NCBI RefSeq assembly: GCF_019355055.1
Contig: NZ_CP048411.1
Span: 806,001 to 870,000, forward strand
DNA from: Pseudomonas sp. MTM4
Lineage (GTDB): Bacteria > Pseudomonadota > Gammaproteobacteria > Pseudomonadales > Pseudomonadaceae
Reading direction: 5' to 3'
Length of the DNA stretch: 64,000 nucleotides
Shown piece after piece: positions 18,104 to 28,800 of this stretch. Position numbers and translations under genes: made by a program. Positions within the stretch are counted from its first letter, which is position 1. Each line of letters opens with the position of its first letter. The notes beneath the pieces are model-generated. The model worked only from the letters and a program-made list of their open reading frames with translations, was not told where the DNA came from and ran no database searches.

Positions 18104-19044
18104 TCAAACGAAACCCCTGGCGCTTAACCGCAGCGCTGTTCACCGCCGTGCTGGCGCTCAACGCTTATGCCGAAGACCGCCAGATCGAAGATGCCCTTGG
18201 CAACCGCGTGACCGTTCCAGCCACGCCCGAGCGCGTCGTCACCCTCAGCGAGATCGACCTGGATACCGCGCTGACCCTCGGCGTGACACCGGTCGGCACC
18301 GTCAACGGTCGTGGCCAGGCCGTGCCGCCGCGCTATCTGGAGGGCAAGCTGCCCTCCGGTATCAAGGTGGTCGGCGATCTCGACAACCCCAACCTGGAGA
18401 CGCTGCTGGAGCTGGAACCGGATCTGATCCTCACCGGCCCGGTAAAGCCGGAGCAGCTGGCCATCCTCAACGAGATCGCGCCGACCGCGGTCACCTTCAA
18501 CTGGGGGCAGCCATGGCAGCAAAGCATGCAGCGCACAGCTCAAATATTGAACAAGGATGCCGAAGCCCAGGCATTTCTCCAGCGTTATGAAGCCCGTACT
18601 GCCGAGGCTCGCGAGCGGCTGAGCGATCATCAGGGCGAAACCTTCAGCATCGTGCGTTGGAATCCGAAGGGTCCGTCGTACATGTTCAAGGATTCCTTCG
18701 CCAGCACCGTTGCCAAGGATGTCGGCCTGGTGCGTCCGGCGCATCAGCAGGACGCCGGCCATACGCATTCGATGGCGCTGAGCCTGGAATCGCTGGAGCT
18801 GCTGGACGCCGACTGGCTGGTGATCGGCACTTTGGCGACCAGTGGTGAAGCGGTCGAAGCCATGCGTCAGGCCGAGGAAACCGCTGCGTTCCGTCAGCTC
18901 TCGGCCATCCAGACCAAGCGCTTCGGCGCGGTCGACGGCTCGCTATGGACCTCGGTTGGTGGCCCGATGGCGGCCATGCAGGTGATCGAGGATATTGAGG
19001 AGATCATTGGCAAGGCCGATGCCGAGCCGGTCGCGAAGGATTGA
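18100..19044 (+). CDS. Periplasmic ferric-siderophore-binding protein (FepB-like)
   Basis: A 314-residue class III substrate-binding protein. The Sec signal peptide ends LALNAYAED; no lipobox cysteine is present, so it should be soluble in the periplasm. The two-lobe fold is marked by IEDALGNRVTVPATPERVV, VVGDLDNPNLETLLELEPDL and the second-lobe LYMFKDSF-like region around residue 190. It delivers the ferric complex from the TonB receptor to the permeases. The ATG overlaps the ATPase stop (ATGA). It is the last gene of the plus-strand transport operon and is followed by a strong hairpin. Confidence 0.92.
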   Translation: MIKRNPWRLTAALFTAVLALNAYAEDRQIEDALGNRVTVPATPERVVTLSEIDLDTALTLGVTPVGTVNGRGQAVPPRYLEGKLPSGIKVVGDLDNPNLETLLELEPDLILTGPVKPEQLAILNEIAPTAVTFNWGQPWQQSMQRTAQILNKDAEAQAFLQRYEARTAEARERLSDHQGETFSIVRWNPKGPSYMFKDSFASTVAKDVGLVRPAHQQDAGHTHSMALSLESLELLDADWLVIGTLATSGEAVEAMRQAEETAAFRQLSAIQTKRFGAVDGSLWTSVGGPMAAMQVIEDIEEIIGKADAEPVAKD

Positions 19045-19050
19045 TCGCAT

Positions 19051-19081
19051 TCAGCGACCCCGTGGAGCACGGGGTCGCTGA
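19051..19081. terminator. Convergent hairpin between transport and biosynthesis operons
   Basis: A perfect 14-bp stem (TCAGCGACCCCGTG / CACGGGGTCGCTGA) with a 3-base loop lies exactly between the two converging operons. T-runs are short on both strands, but position and stem strength suggest a bidirectional terminator. Confidence 0.7.
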
Positions 19082-19089
19082 AACAATAT

Positions 19090-20535
19090 TCACACCGGCT
19101 CGGGTAAACGCTTGCGGTCGATCTTTCCGCTGGTGGTTTTGGGTAACGAATCGAGCCGCACGATACGGCTCGGGATCATGTAATGCGGCAGACCGCGCTG
19201 CAGCTGCCGGCGAATCTCCAACCGAGTCGGGCCAGCGTTGCGCAGTTCCACATAGCCCACCAGACAGGCTTCATCGCCCTCCCCCAGCAGCCGCACCGCA
19301 GCCTCCAGCACACCCTCGATGCGGCGTAGGCTCGCTTCGATTTCACCCAGTTCGATGCGAAAACCGCGCAGTTTGATCTGATCATCGCGACGGCCGCGAT
19401 ACTGAAACTCGTCCTCGCCGATACGCCGCACCCGGTCGCCGGTCCGGTAGAGGCGCCGGCCCTGCCATGCAATGAAGGCCTGCTCGGTCAGGTCGCTACG
19501 CTGCCAGTAACCCTGCGCCAGCGACCGCCCTTCGATGCACAACTCGCCCTCGCTGCCCGGCGCGACGTCAACGCCTTGCTCATCCAGCACCAGGTGCCGA
19601 TAGCCATCCAGCGACTGCCTGAGCCGCACGCCTTGCTCGCCGAGCGGCAGTTCGACGCGCGACATCATCGACCAGACGGTCGCCTCGGTGGGGCCGTAGC
19701 AGTTCCAGAGCTGGCCCACCATACCGCCGAGACGCATGGCCAGGCCCGCATCCAAAGCTTCCCCGCCGCATAGTGCCACCAGCTCGGCGCGGCCCTGCCA
19801 GCCGGCCTTGAGCAGCATTCGCCAGAATGCCGGGGTCGCTTGCAGGGTGTTCAGGTCCGGGCGGCTGTCGAGCAATTGCAGCAACGCCACCGGGTCCTTG
19901 TGCGTCGGTGCGCAGACCACTTCCACATAACCGCCTGACCACAGCGGGCCGAGCATCTCCAGCAGAGCGATATCGAATGCCGGCGTGGTGGTGAACAACC
20001 AGCGCGTGGCCGTACTGACGCCGATACGCCGGGTCGCGGCGTCCAGAAAATTGCTCAGTGCGGCGCGTTCGATGACCACGCCCTTGGGCTTTCCGGTGGA
20101 GCCGGAGGTGAACATCATATAAGCCGGCAAGCGCTCATTCAGCGGCGGTGGCTCGGGCATCTGCGCCAATCCTGGCTGCAAACGCAAGGACGGTGTCAAC
20201 GCCCGTGGCGCCTGCTCGTCCTGAATGATCCAGCGCACCTGCGCGTCGTCGGCGATGCCCTGCAGCCGTTCCAAAGGGAAGTCTGGCTCCAGCGGCACGA
20301 AGCACAAGCCCTCATGCAGGCAGGCCAGCAGCGTGGCGATCAGGTCTGGACCACGATTCAAATGAAGCCCTACGCGATCGCCCGCGACCAGCCCGTGTTC
20401 ACGCAGTTGCAGCACGATGGCCGCAACCCGCGTGTGCAGCTCGGCATAGCTGAAGCTCGCGCCGAGACAACCCAGAGCGGGTCGCGCGGCGTGGCGGGCG
20501 AACAGTCCGGCACAATGCGCGTTGATCGTGCTCAT
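19090..20535 (-). CDS. amoH: Stand-alone NRPS adenylation domain, predicted glycine-activating (AmoH-like)
   Basis: A 481-residue amino-acid adenylation enzyme without carrier or condensation domain. Core motifs: [14 protein letters not shown] (A3), FDIALLEMLGPL (A4), WNCYGPTEATVW (A5), [24 protein letters not shown] (A7), YRGRRDDQIKLRGFRIELGE (A8) and SGKIDRKRL (A10 lysine). The pocket residues I align to the PheA scheme give D-I-L-Q-L-G-C-V-W-K, very close to the published glycine code DILQLGLIWK. In amonabactin assembly as I recall it, AmoH loads the optional glycine in trans. The ATG overlaps the amoG stop (ATGA). It is the last gene of the operon. Confidence 0.85.
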   Translation of the reverse strand: MSTINAHCAGLFARHAARPALGCLGASFSYAELHTRVAAIVLQLREHGLVAGDRVGLHLNRGPDLIATLLACLHEGLCFVPLEPDFPLERLQGIADDAQVRWIIQDEQAPRALTPSLRLQPGLAQMPEPPPLNERLPAYMMFTSGSTGKPKGVVIERAALSNFLDAATRRIGVSTATRWLFTTTPAFDIALLEMLGPLWSGGYVEVVCAPTHKDPVALLQLLDSRPDLNTLQATPAFWRMLLKAGWQGRAELVALCGGEALDAGLAMRLGGMVGQLWNCYGPTEATVWSMMSRVELPLGEQGVRLRQSLDGYRHLVLDEQGVDVAPGSEGELCIEGRSLAQGYWQRSDLTEQAFIAWQGRRLYRTGDRVRRIGEDEFQYRGRRDDQIKLRGFRIELGEIEASLRRIEGVLEAAVRLLGEGDEACLVGYVELRNAGPTRLEIRRQLQRGLPHYMIPSRIVRLDSLPKTTSGKIDRKRLPEPV

Positions 20536-23500
20536 CGCTTACCCTCGGCCAGCGCTGCCAACGCCTGCAGGTTGTCACGCATGGACGTCAACAGACGCGC
20601 GCTCAGGTCGTTACGCAGGCTGCCGATCTGGCGCAGCGTCAGCAGGCCGTCGAAGACGCCGCCGTGCAGGCTGATCAGCTCGGCGGACAGATTGCCGGTA
20701 TCGCTCGGATTACCCGGCGGCAGCGGCAAGGCTTGCCAGTCGCCTGCCCCGCTCTGATAGACGCCCAGATAATTCAGCGCCACCGGCGGTAACGGCAAGC
20801 TGTCGCGGTGGGCCGGGTTGCTGCGCAGCGGTAGATAACCGACGCCCTTGTCCGGGACCCGACGCAGCTGCTCGGCGGCATGCCGCACCAGCGCAGGCCA
20901 GTCCGCCTGATTCTGCACCGCGACCGGAAACATACTGGTGAACCAACCCACCGTGCGACTGACGTCCAGCGTGGGATCGATAGCTTCGCGCCCGTGCCCT
21001 TCAAGCATGATCCAGTGCTGCTCACCGAGCCCCAACTCCACCAGCGCGCGCGTCAACGCCGCCAGCAGCAGCTCCCGAACATCCGCCGCGAAATGCTGAG
21101 TCGCGGACTGAGTGAGCTGACGCGTGGTGGCTTCATTCAATTGCAACAGCTGCGGCTCGGCCGGCTGTGACGACGACCAATCAGCGGCGATGCGGTAGTT
21201 CATCCCGGCGATCTGCTCGCGCCAGTACGGCAGCTGCGCCTCCGCACGCTGGGCATAGGCCGCCAGCCCTTCGCCCCATTGTCGGTAGCTGCTGGTTTTG
21301 TCGGGCAAGGTTTCACCGCGCGCCAAGCGCTGCAAGTCTTCCACCAGGATGCGCCAGGACACGGCATCGATAACCAGGTGATGGAAGGCGATGAACAGCC
21401 CACGTGCGCCGTTCGGCAAACCATCGATCACCGCCCAGGCCAAGGTCCGTGCGCTGGCCGGGTCCAGGTGCGCCTGCAGTTCGGTCAATGCCTGCTGCAG
21501 CCCGGCTGCGCCCAGTTCGGCCGCATTCAACCGGGCAGGCTCGGTCAACGGCAGGTATTGCTGATAGCACTGACCGGTTGGGATGGCGACCAGGCGCAGG
21601 GCGTCGTGCTGTTGCAACAGCTGGCGCATGTAATCCATCAGTTGCGCCGTCCCTACGTTGCCGGGCAGGCGCAGCACCACGCTCTGATTCCAATGGTGCG
21701 GGCGGGCAAATGGCTGCTCGAAGAACCATTGTTGGATCGGTTGCAGGGCAAAGTTGCCGGCCAGAAGACCCTGCTCGGCGCGGACCGCCTGCGCCTCGCG
21801 CGGACCGGCCAGCACTCGGCAGAGTCGGCGCACGGTCTTGGCTTCGAACACTTCCTTGACGCTGCAGGGGTAACCCGCGTCGCGAAGGCGTGTGGCCAAT
21901 TGAATGCTGAGGATGGAGTCGCCGCCCAGCCGGAAGAAATCGCTTTCCACGCCCAGCGGTTGCTCCAACACGCCTTGCCAGATATCCAGCACCTGACGCT
22001 CCAGCTCCCCGACGGGTGCCACCTGCTGTTCTGTCGCAGCCAGTTCCACCGGCGGCAGGCGCTTCTGATCCAGCTTGCCATTGGCGGTCAGCGGCATCTT
22101 GTCGAGCAGCATCAACCTCAGCGGCACCATGTATTCGGGCAGTCGCCGCGCCACGGCCTGCAACACGGTATCCGGCTCGGGAATGGGCTCGCCGGGTTTG
22201 ACGGTGGCGTAGGCCACCAGCGTCTGGCGCGCAGCCTGGCTGGCGACGATCGCCTTGATTTCCTGCAAGCTCGGGCAGCTGGTGTGCAGCTGGGCTTCGA
22301 TCTCGCCCGGCTCGATGCGGTAGCCGCGTAGCTTTATCTGCGCATCGAGGCGGCCCAGGTATTCGTATTCACCGGTGGCCAATAGGCGCGCGCGGTCGCC
22401 GGTGTGATACAGGCGCACCTGCACGCCGGCCACGCAATGTCCACGGAAGGCTTTGGCCGTGCGCTCCGGCTGGTTGAGGTAACCGCGAGCCAGACCGAGG
22501 CCCGCCAGGCACAATTCACCGGGCACGCCGACCGGGCACAGCGCGCCGTGCCGGTCCAGCACCACCGCCTGCATGCCCTCGATGGGCGCGCCGATGGTCA
22601 GGCGCTTGCCTGGCACCAGCGTCTTGGTCAGCGCGGTCACGGTGGCCTCGGTGGGGCCGTACATGTCGATCAGGCGGAACTGACTGGCCCAGCGTTGCGG
22701 AATCGCTGGCGGACAAGCCTCGCCGCCGAAGCCCACGGCTTTCATCGCTGGCAACGGGCGCTCCGGCAGCGTCGCCAGCAGCGCCGTGGCAAAGATCATA
22801 TGGGTGGTTTCGGTTCGCTCGATCTCATCCAGCAGGCCCTCGCCGGGGTCGGCCCAGAGCAGGCAGGCTCCGTGGACGAGCGGGACCAGCGCGCACATGT
22901 TGCCGGCGTCGAACGACAGCGACATGCAGTCCAGCATGCGATCGCCCGGCGCGACGCCTAGCCGGCGGCCATGGTCCAGTAGCAGGTTCGCCAGCGATCC
23001 GTGCTCGACCATCACGCCTTTCGGCACGCCGGTGGATCCGGAGGTGTAGATCACCTGCGCGAGTCGCTGCGGATCGTGCTCATTCAACGGTGCGTTGGGG
23101 GATTGCGCGTCCAGCTGAGCTTGAATCTCGGCACTGCCGAGGTCCACCCAACGTTGGTCCGCCCCCAGCGCAAAGGGCGCCGCGCCCTGGCCGACAATGG
23201 TTCGGACATTGGCGTCACGCATGATGTGCGAGAGCCGTTCCTGCGGGTAATCGGGGTCCAGCGGGACATAGGCGGCGCCGAGCTTCCAGCTGGCGAGCAG
23301 CGCGACGGCAAAGGCATTTTCACGACGGGCGAGCACACCGATCAGCTCGCCCGTCGCGCAGCCCTGAGCCCGTAGCCAATGGGCCAGGCGGTTGGCGCGA
23401 GCATCCAGTTCGGCATAACTCACGCTGCCCTCGCCCTGCCGCAACGCGGGCCGATGCGGATGCGCTCTGGCCATGTCCTCGAACAGCGACAGGGTCGTCA

Positions 23501-25094
23501 CTCCGTCGGGATAAGCGGCCGGCAGCTCGCTCAGCCGCCGGGCAGTCTGCGTCAGCAGCGACTCATCGAGCATCGGCAGCTGCCAGATGTCCTGTTGCGG
23601 GTTGGCCAACACCGCTTCGAGCAGGCGCAGCAACCGGCTGGCATAACCCTCGACGCTGCTGCGCTCGAACAGTGCCGTGGCGTAGAGCCAGTCGACCCGG
23701 ACCGAATCCATCAACTCGGTGACCTTGACCGAGATATCGGTTTTGGCCGGCAGCACCGGCGAGGTCTCTTCCACCGCGTCGCAGCCTGGAATCAGGTCGT
23801 TGAAATCCACCCGCGCCTGGTACACCAGCATGATCTGGAAAATCGGGTTGATCGCCGTGTGGCGGTCCATACCCAACGCTTCGCTCAAGGCCTCGAAGCG
23901 ATAGAGCTGGTGATCGAAGCCCTGCAGATCGTCCGTCCGGCATTGGCGCAGATAGTCGACGAAAGACTGCTGCTCAGGCAGCTGCGTGCGTAGCACCAGC
24001 GTATTGACGAAGAAGCCCACCAGCGGCTCGATATCCGCTCGCTCGCGATAGGCCAGCGGTGTGCCGACCACGATGTCGCGCTCACCGGAGTGCCGAGCCA
24101 GCAACAGCGCGAACAACGCATGCAGGCCGATGAAGGGCGAGGTGTTGTGGTGCTGGCAGAGCTGCTTGAAGCGCTCCCACAATCTGTTGTCGATAGTCGA
24201 GAACACCACTTCGCCGCCGCTGGCCGGTTGGGCCGGCCGTGGCTTGTCCAGCGGCAGGCTGTGCACCTCGGGAATGCCAGCCAGGCGCTCGACCCAGAAG
24301 GGCTTGAACTGCTCGTGGTAATCGCGGAACAACGGCGAGTTGAACCAGTGGGCGTAATCGATGTAGGTCAGTGGCGGTTGGTCCCAGTTCAATGGCTGGC
24401 GATTCTGGTAAGCGAGAAACGCCGTCTTCAGATCAGCGAACATATTCTTCACCGACCAGCCATCCGAGATGATGTGGTGCTGGTTGATCATCAACAGATG
24501 CTCACGCTCGCCCAGCTCCAGCAGGTTGACCCGCGTCAGCTTGCCGCTGGTGATGTCGAACGGGCGCTGGATTTCCTTGCGTACCCGCTGCGCCACGCGT
24601 TTCTCACGTGCCTGCGGTTCAAGATCGCTCAGATCCTCGCGCACCAGTTGAAACCCACCGTGCGGCAGAATCTCCTGCTCGCCACGTCCTTCGGCGCTGC
24701 GTTGAAAGCGCGTACGCAGGCTGGCATGACGCGCCACCAGCGCATCGAAGGCGAACTCCAACGCCGCGACGTCCAGCTCGCCAGTGAGCCGGAAGAATAC
24801 CGGCATGTTGTACAGGTGCGAGTCCTGCTCGTACTGCTCGATGAACCACAGCCCGCTCTGCGACGAAGACAGCGGCCCGACGCTGCTGTGCCGCGGTGCG
24901 ATCGGCGCCTCGAAGGCCTGTCGCGCGCGCAGACATTCGATGATGGCGTCGCGGTTGTCGCGAATCTGCTGGCCGAGGGCGGGCGTGACGGCGTCCTTGC
25001 TCGATTGGGAAACCAGTTGTCCCTGTTCGTTGAGTGCAAGCTGCACCCCCTGCTGAGCCAGGTGCTTCAGCAGGCCGATGATGTTCTTGTGCAT
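20532..25094 (-). CDS. amoG: NRPS module: docking-C-A-PCP-E (AmoG-like)
   Basis: A 1520-residue synthetase. Domains: TubC-like N-terminal docking helix bundle (1-57), condensation (~70-500, HHIISDGWS at 206-214), adenylation (~530-1040, YTSGSTGVPKGV, DMYGPTEATV, YLGRLDAQIKLRGYRIEPGE), carrier protein (FFRLGGDSILS, serine ~1057), and a C-terminal domain (~1140-1510) with epimerisation motifs HHLVIDAVSWRIL, EGHGRE and RTVGWFTSMFPV. My reading of the A-domain code is roughly D-A-M-F-G-G-M-V-T-K, matching no common entry I know; DA at the start recalls Phe/Trp pockets. In amonabactin synthesis this module would add Phe or Trp. No thioesterase follows the E domain. It starts 13 bases after amoA. 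Confidence 0.88.
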   Translation of the reverse strand: MHKNIIGLLKHLAQQGVQLALNEQGQLVSQSSKDAVTPALGQQIRDNRDAIIECLRARQAFEAPIAPRHSSVGPLSSSQSGLWFIEQYEQDSHLYNMPVFFRLTGELDVAALEFAFDALVARHASLRTRFQRSAEGRGEQEILPHGGFQLVREDLSDLEPQAREKRVAQRVRKEIQRPFDITSGKLTRVNLLELGEREHLLMINQHHIISDGWSVKNMFADLKTAFLAYQNRQPLNWDQPPLTYIDYAHWFNSPLFRDYHEQFKPFWVERLAGIPEVHSLPLDKPRPAQPASGGEVVFSTIDNRLWERFKQLCQHHNTSPFIGLHALFALLLARHSGERDIVVGTPLAYRERADIEPLVGFFVNTLVLRTQLPEQQSFVDYLRQCRTDDLQGFDHQLYRFEALSEALGMDRHTAINPIFQIMLVYQARVDFNDLIPGCDAVEETSPVLPAKTDISVKVTELMDSVRVDWLYATALFERSSVEGYASRLLRLLEAVLANPQQDIWQLPMLDESLLTQTARRLSELPAAYPDGVTTLSLFEDMARAHPHRPALRQGEGSVSYAELDARANRLAHWLRAQGCATGELIGVLARRENAFAVALLASWKLGAAYVPLDPDYPQERLSHIMRDANVRTIVGQGAAPFALGADQRWVDLGSAEIQAQLDAQSPNAPLNEHDPQRLAQVIYTSGSTGVPKGVMVEHGSLANLLLDHGRRLGVAPGDRMLDCMSLSFDAGNMCALVPLVHGACLLWADPGEGLLDEIERTETTHMIFATALLATLPERPLPAMKAVGFGGEACPPAIPQRWASQFRLIDMYGPTEATVTALTKTLVPGKRLTIGAPIEGMQAVVLDRHGALCPVGVPGELCLAGLGLARGYLNQPERTAKAFRGHCVAGVQVRLYHTGDRARLLATGEYEYLGRLDAQIKLRGYRIEPGEIEAQLHTSCPSLQEIKAIVASQAARQTLVAYATVKPGEPIPEPDTVLQAVARRLPEYMVPLRLMLLDKMPLTANGKLDQKRLPPVELAATEQQVAPVGELERQVLDIWQGVLEQPLGVESDFFRLGGDSILSIQLATRLRDAGYPCSVKEVFEAKTVRRLCRVLAGPREAQAVRAEQGLLAGNFALQPIQQWFFEQPFARPHHWNQSVVLRLPGNVGTAQLMDYMRQLLQQHDALRLVAIPTGQCYQQYLPLTEPARLNAAELGAAGLQQALTELQAHLDPASARTLAWAVIDGLPNGARGLFIAFHHLVIDAVSWRILVEDLQRLARGETLPDKTSSYRQWGEGLAAYAQRAEAQLPYWREQIAGMNYRIAADWSSSQPAEPQLLQLNEATTRQLTQSATQHFAADVRELLLAALTRALVELGLGEQHWIMLEGHGREAIDPTLDVSRTVGWFTSMFPVAVQNQADWPALVRHAAEQLRRVPDKGVGYLPLRSNPAHRDSLPLPPVALNYLGVYQSGAGDWQALPLPPGNPSDTGNLSAELISLHGGVFDGLLTLRQIGSLRNDLSARLLTSMRDNLQALAALAEGKR

Positions 25095-25107
25095 CTGCTT
25101 CTACCTT

Positions 25108-25866
25108 TCAGGCTGCCAGGGTGGCGCCGCCATCGACGACGATGTCCTGCAGGGTGATGTGGCTGGCCAGGTCGGATGCGAGGAACAGCACCGTGCGGGC
25201 AACCTCCTCAGGCGTGGCAATCTTCTGCAGTGGAATGCCCAGCTTGTACTGCTCCGGGAAGCCAGCAATGGTGCGCTCGCGGGCATCTTCGCTGTGCCAC
25301 ATACCGCGCTGCATGGCGGTATCGGTGGAACCTGGCGAAACCAAATTGCAGCGCACGCCGTGCTCCGCCAGCTCCAGGCCGGCGGTACGAATCAAGCTGG
25401 AAAGCGCCGCTTTGGACGCGCTGTATGCGGCCATCTGCATGCGCGGGACGTGGGTCGCGTTGCTGCTCACGGCGACGACCGCGCCGTGCCCCTGCGCCTT
25501 GAAGCGCGGTATCAACTCGCGCAGCAGATAAAAGGGACCGGAGACATTTACCCGCATCGACGCGTCCCAATCGGCCGAACTCAACTCCTCAATGGGCGCC
25601 AGCCGCAAGATTCCGGCGACACTGGCGAACACATCCACCGTCTGCTGCGCGCCGAGCAGCTCGCTACAGGCCTGTTGCACGGCGTGGGCATCGCCGACAT
25701 CGAGCACATAAGGGGTGAAGCCGTAATCCCGTTCCGGAAAGGCTCGGTCGAAACCGGTGACCTGTGCGCCCAGCCGCACGAATCCCTCGGCAACCGCGCG
25801 GCCGATGCCCTGCCCGGCGCCGGTGACCCAGACGCTTCTACCGCTGAAATCCATCTGATCGTTCAT
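25108..25866 (-). CDS. amoA: 2,3-dihydro-2,3-dihydroxybenzoate dehydrogenase
   Basis: EntA-type short-chain dehydrogenase of 252 residues that oxidises 2,3-dihydro-DHB to 2,3-dihydroxybenzoate with NAD. The Rossmann motif VTGAGQGIGRAVAEG, the catalytic serine in VSSNATHVPRMQMAAYSASKAA-type context and the Y-x3-K (YSASK) are in place, as is LVSPGSTDTAMQ. The ATG at 25866 has AGGGGC about 6 bases upstream; a TTG further upstream would overlap the amoF stop. It lies 11 bases after amoF and 13 before amoG. Orthology to EntA/DhbA is supported by the DHB gene context. Confidence 0.92.
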   Translation of the reverse strand: MNDQMDFSGRSVWVTGAGQGIGRAVAEGFVRLGAQVTGFDRAFPERDYGFTPYVLDVGDAHAVQQACSELLGAQQTVDVFASVAGILRLAPIEELSSADWDASMRVNVSGPFYLLRELIPRFKAQGHGAVVAVSSNATHVPRMQMAAYSASKAALSSLIRTAGLELAEHGVRCNLVSPGSTDTAMQRGMWHSEDARERTIAGFPEQYKLGIPLQKIATPEEVARTVLFLASDLASHITLQDIVVDGGATLAA

Positions 25867-25877
25867 CTGCCTGCCCC

Positions 25878-28800
25878 TTACCAAACCATTTCCACCTGCT
25901 CTTCCCGCTGCTGTATGCGGCTGTCGAGGAAGCTGCAGAAGTCCGCCAATTGCGGATGATCGAAGACATCCGAAACCTTCACCGCAGCGCCGAATTCGGC
26001 GCCCAGACGATTGACGATCTGGATGGTCTGCAACGATTGGCCGCCGAGTTCGAAGAAGTTGTCTTCAGGCTGAATGCCGCTGACGCCGAGAATCTGCTGC
26101 CAGATGGCGCTGACCCGGCGCTGGGTCTCGTCGCTCAAGGCGCGCTCCGGGGCGCCACCCAGGTATTCCTGGTGCAGACGTTTGCGGTCGAGCTTGTTGC
26201 TGCCGGTACGCGGTAAGGCGGAAAAGTGACGGTAATCGGTGGGCACCATCGCGCCGGGCAACACTTCGCTCAGTTCGCGCTTGATGCTGCGAATGTCGTC
26301 GCGCGGACCAGCGACGAAAGCCACCAACCGGCGCACGCCGGCGCCCAGTTCCAAGCCCAGCACGCAGGCCTCGTCGACGCCATCGAGTGCCAACAGCCTG
26401 GCCTCGACTTCGCCCGGCTGGATGCGATAGCCGCTGATCTTGAATTCGTTGTCCAGCCGACCGAGGTACACCAGTTCCCCGTCCACCAGTCGCACTCGGT
26501 CACCGGTGCGGTAGATCCGTGCCGTCTCATCGCCGATACGCAGATGGGCAAATGCCGGCGAATCGCTGTTGAGATAGCCGTTGGCCAATTGAGCGCCGAA
26601 CAACACCAGCTCGCCTTCCAATGCTGGGCGATTGCCGCGATCGAGAATCAGCGCCTCGACGCCGGCCAGCGGCCGGCCGATGGGCAACTGCTCGCGGTTG
26701 GGGTCGATGCGCTGCAGATCGCAAGTGGTGGCGACCACGGTGGTTTCGGTCGGCCCATAGGTATTGATCAGGCGCACATCCGGCCGGTTCATGCCTTGCC
26801 AGGCGGCCAGCTGCTCCGGGTACACCGCTTCGCCACCGATGATCACCGTCTTGAGCGGCGCGGGAATCCGCGCCTGGTCACTGCGCAGTGCGACGACCCA
26901 TTCGTTCCAGAACGCCGTGGGCAAATCGACGACGGTAATTGCCTGCTGCTCCAGGCTTTCCACGAAAGCGGTCATCGACTGAAGCATCGCGTCGGTGCGC
27001 AACACCAGCGTGGCGCCGGCGGACAGGCTGACGAAGACCTCCTCGATGCTGGCATCGAAGTTGAACGGCGCGAACTGCAACACCCGGTCAGTCGGAGTGA
27101 TCCCGTAGCGCTGTTGCGCCGCCACGGCGAAGTGCTCCAGTGCTCGATGACTGACTTCCACACCTTTCGGCGTGCCGGTGGAGCCGGACGTGAACATCAG
27201 GTAGCTGGCCGCATCGCCATCGCGTGGGCGGTACTCGCGATTGGCCGAGGTCAGCAGGCCGATCAGCTGGATCGGGCCGCGATGGATATCGGCAAGCCTG
27301 TGGCGGTAGACCGCCTCGGTAATCACCAACGCAAGGTCGGCGCTCGCGCAGATCAGCCGTTGGCGATCCGCTGGTTGCTCCGGATCGAGCGGTACGTATA
27401 CCGCTCCAGCCAGCAGAACTCCCAGCTGCGCCAGAATCGCTAGCGGCGACCGGCTCAGCATCACCCCGATCCGCTCGCCCGGCTGAATGCCCTGCTCCAT
27501 CAATGCTGCGGCAACCATTTCGGCACGCGCTTGCAGCTCGCCGTAGCTCAGCGCCTGTTCATGCTGGATCAGCGCGATACGTTCCGGCTGGGCGTGCGCT
27601 TGCTGGCGTATCGCATCCAGCACACTGCCCGGCTGCCCAAGGTTGCCAACAGCCGGTGCGCTCAGGCGCTGCCAGGCGCGCCGCACGGCATAGAGCTCGT
27701 CGAGCAACACGTCGCGCGGCTGCTGCGGCGCGGCCAGCCAGCATTCGAGCAGGCCGAACAGTTCTTCCTGCAGGCCACGCACCTGCTCCAGGCTGTAGCA
27801 GGCCGGGTTGGCGTCGTAATCGAGCACCGGCATGCCGTCTGCGCCGACCTGCACTTCCAGGGTCAGGTCTTCCACCGGGCCGGCGCTGAGGTTCAGCGTG
27901 CGGGCCGGGCAATCACCGTACGCTAGCGGACGGTCGAACGGCATGATGTTGATCAGCGGGCCGAACAGGCGCTGTTCGCCACCGACTCGGCCGAGGTCGC
28001 GCCTCAACGATTCGTAACGGTAATGCTGGTGCTTGCGGCTGCTGCGGCGCAGCTTGCCGATGGCTTTCGCGCAGCCGATGAGATCAGCGTCATCCGGCAA
28101 ATCCAGGCACAAAGGCGCGATGTTCATCTGCATGCAAGGCACGTTGAACGCCGCCGAGCCGATGCGGTTCATCACCATCAATCCAAGAACCTGCGCCCGG
28201 CTGCCGCTGACCTGCCGCAGCTGGGCCGAGACGCCGGCCAACAGCAGATCCGGCCAGCCGATGCTGTGGGCATCGGCGACTTCGTTCAAGGCTTGCCACA
28301 GCGGCGCTGGGAATGTCGCGCCGTGACGAATGAAGGTGGCGGAGATGGGCGCGCTGCGCTCGCTGAAACTCACAGGCTCCGGCATACGTGACAACGTTTC
28401 CAGCCAGTAGCCGCGCGCGGCGGCGGTGCGGCCCTGGGCGTCCCGTTCTGCGTCCTCCTTTAGCACATCTTTATAACGACCGAACCCGCTAGGCGGCGCG
28501 GTTTCGCCTTTCAGCGCAGCACCGTAAAGCTCGGCAATTCGCTGGTACAACAAGTTGGTGCCATAACCGTCGAGGGCGATGTGATGCACGCAGCTGTAGA
28601 GAAAATCACCTCCATCAGCCCGCAGCAACACGAAGCGGCACGGCAGCTCGCGTTCGAGATCCAGCGCGACGCGGATGTCACGCATGGCCCAATCGCGCAC
28701 CCAGCGTTCGGCCTCCTCGCCCGTCGGCACCTGGACTTTTCGCACCTCGACCGGCAATTCACAAGGTTTGAAAAGCACCGCTTCTTCATCGGCAACGAAC

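Noticed and set aside
21279..22331. Long plus-strand open frame opposite amoG (also 24090-25157 and 26226-27443)
   Set aside because: These are antisense shadows of NRPS genes in GC-rich DNA. Their translations are low-complexity Gln/His/Arg-rich and lack any domain.
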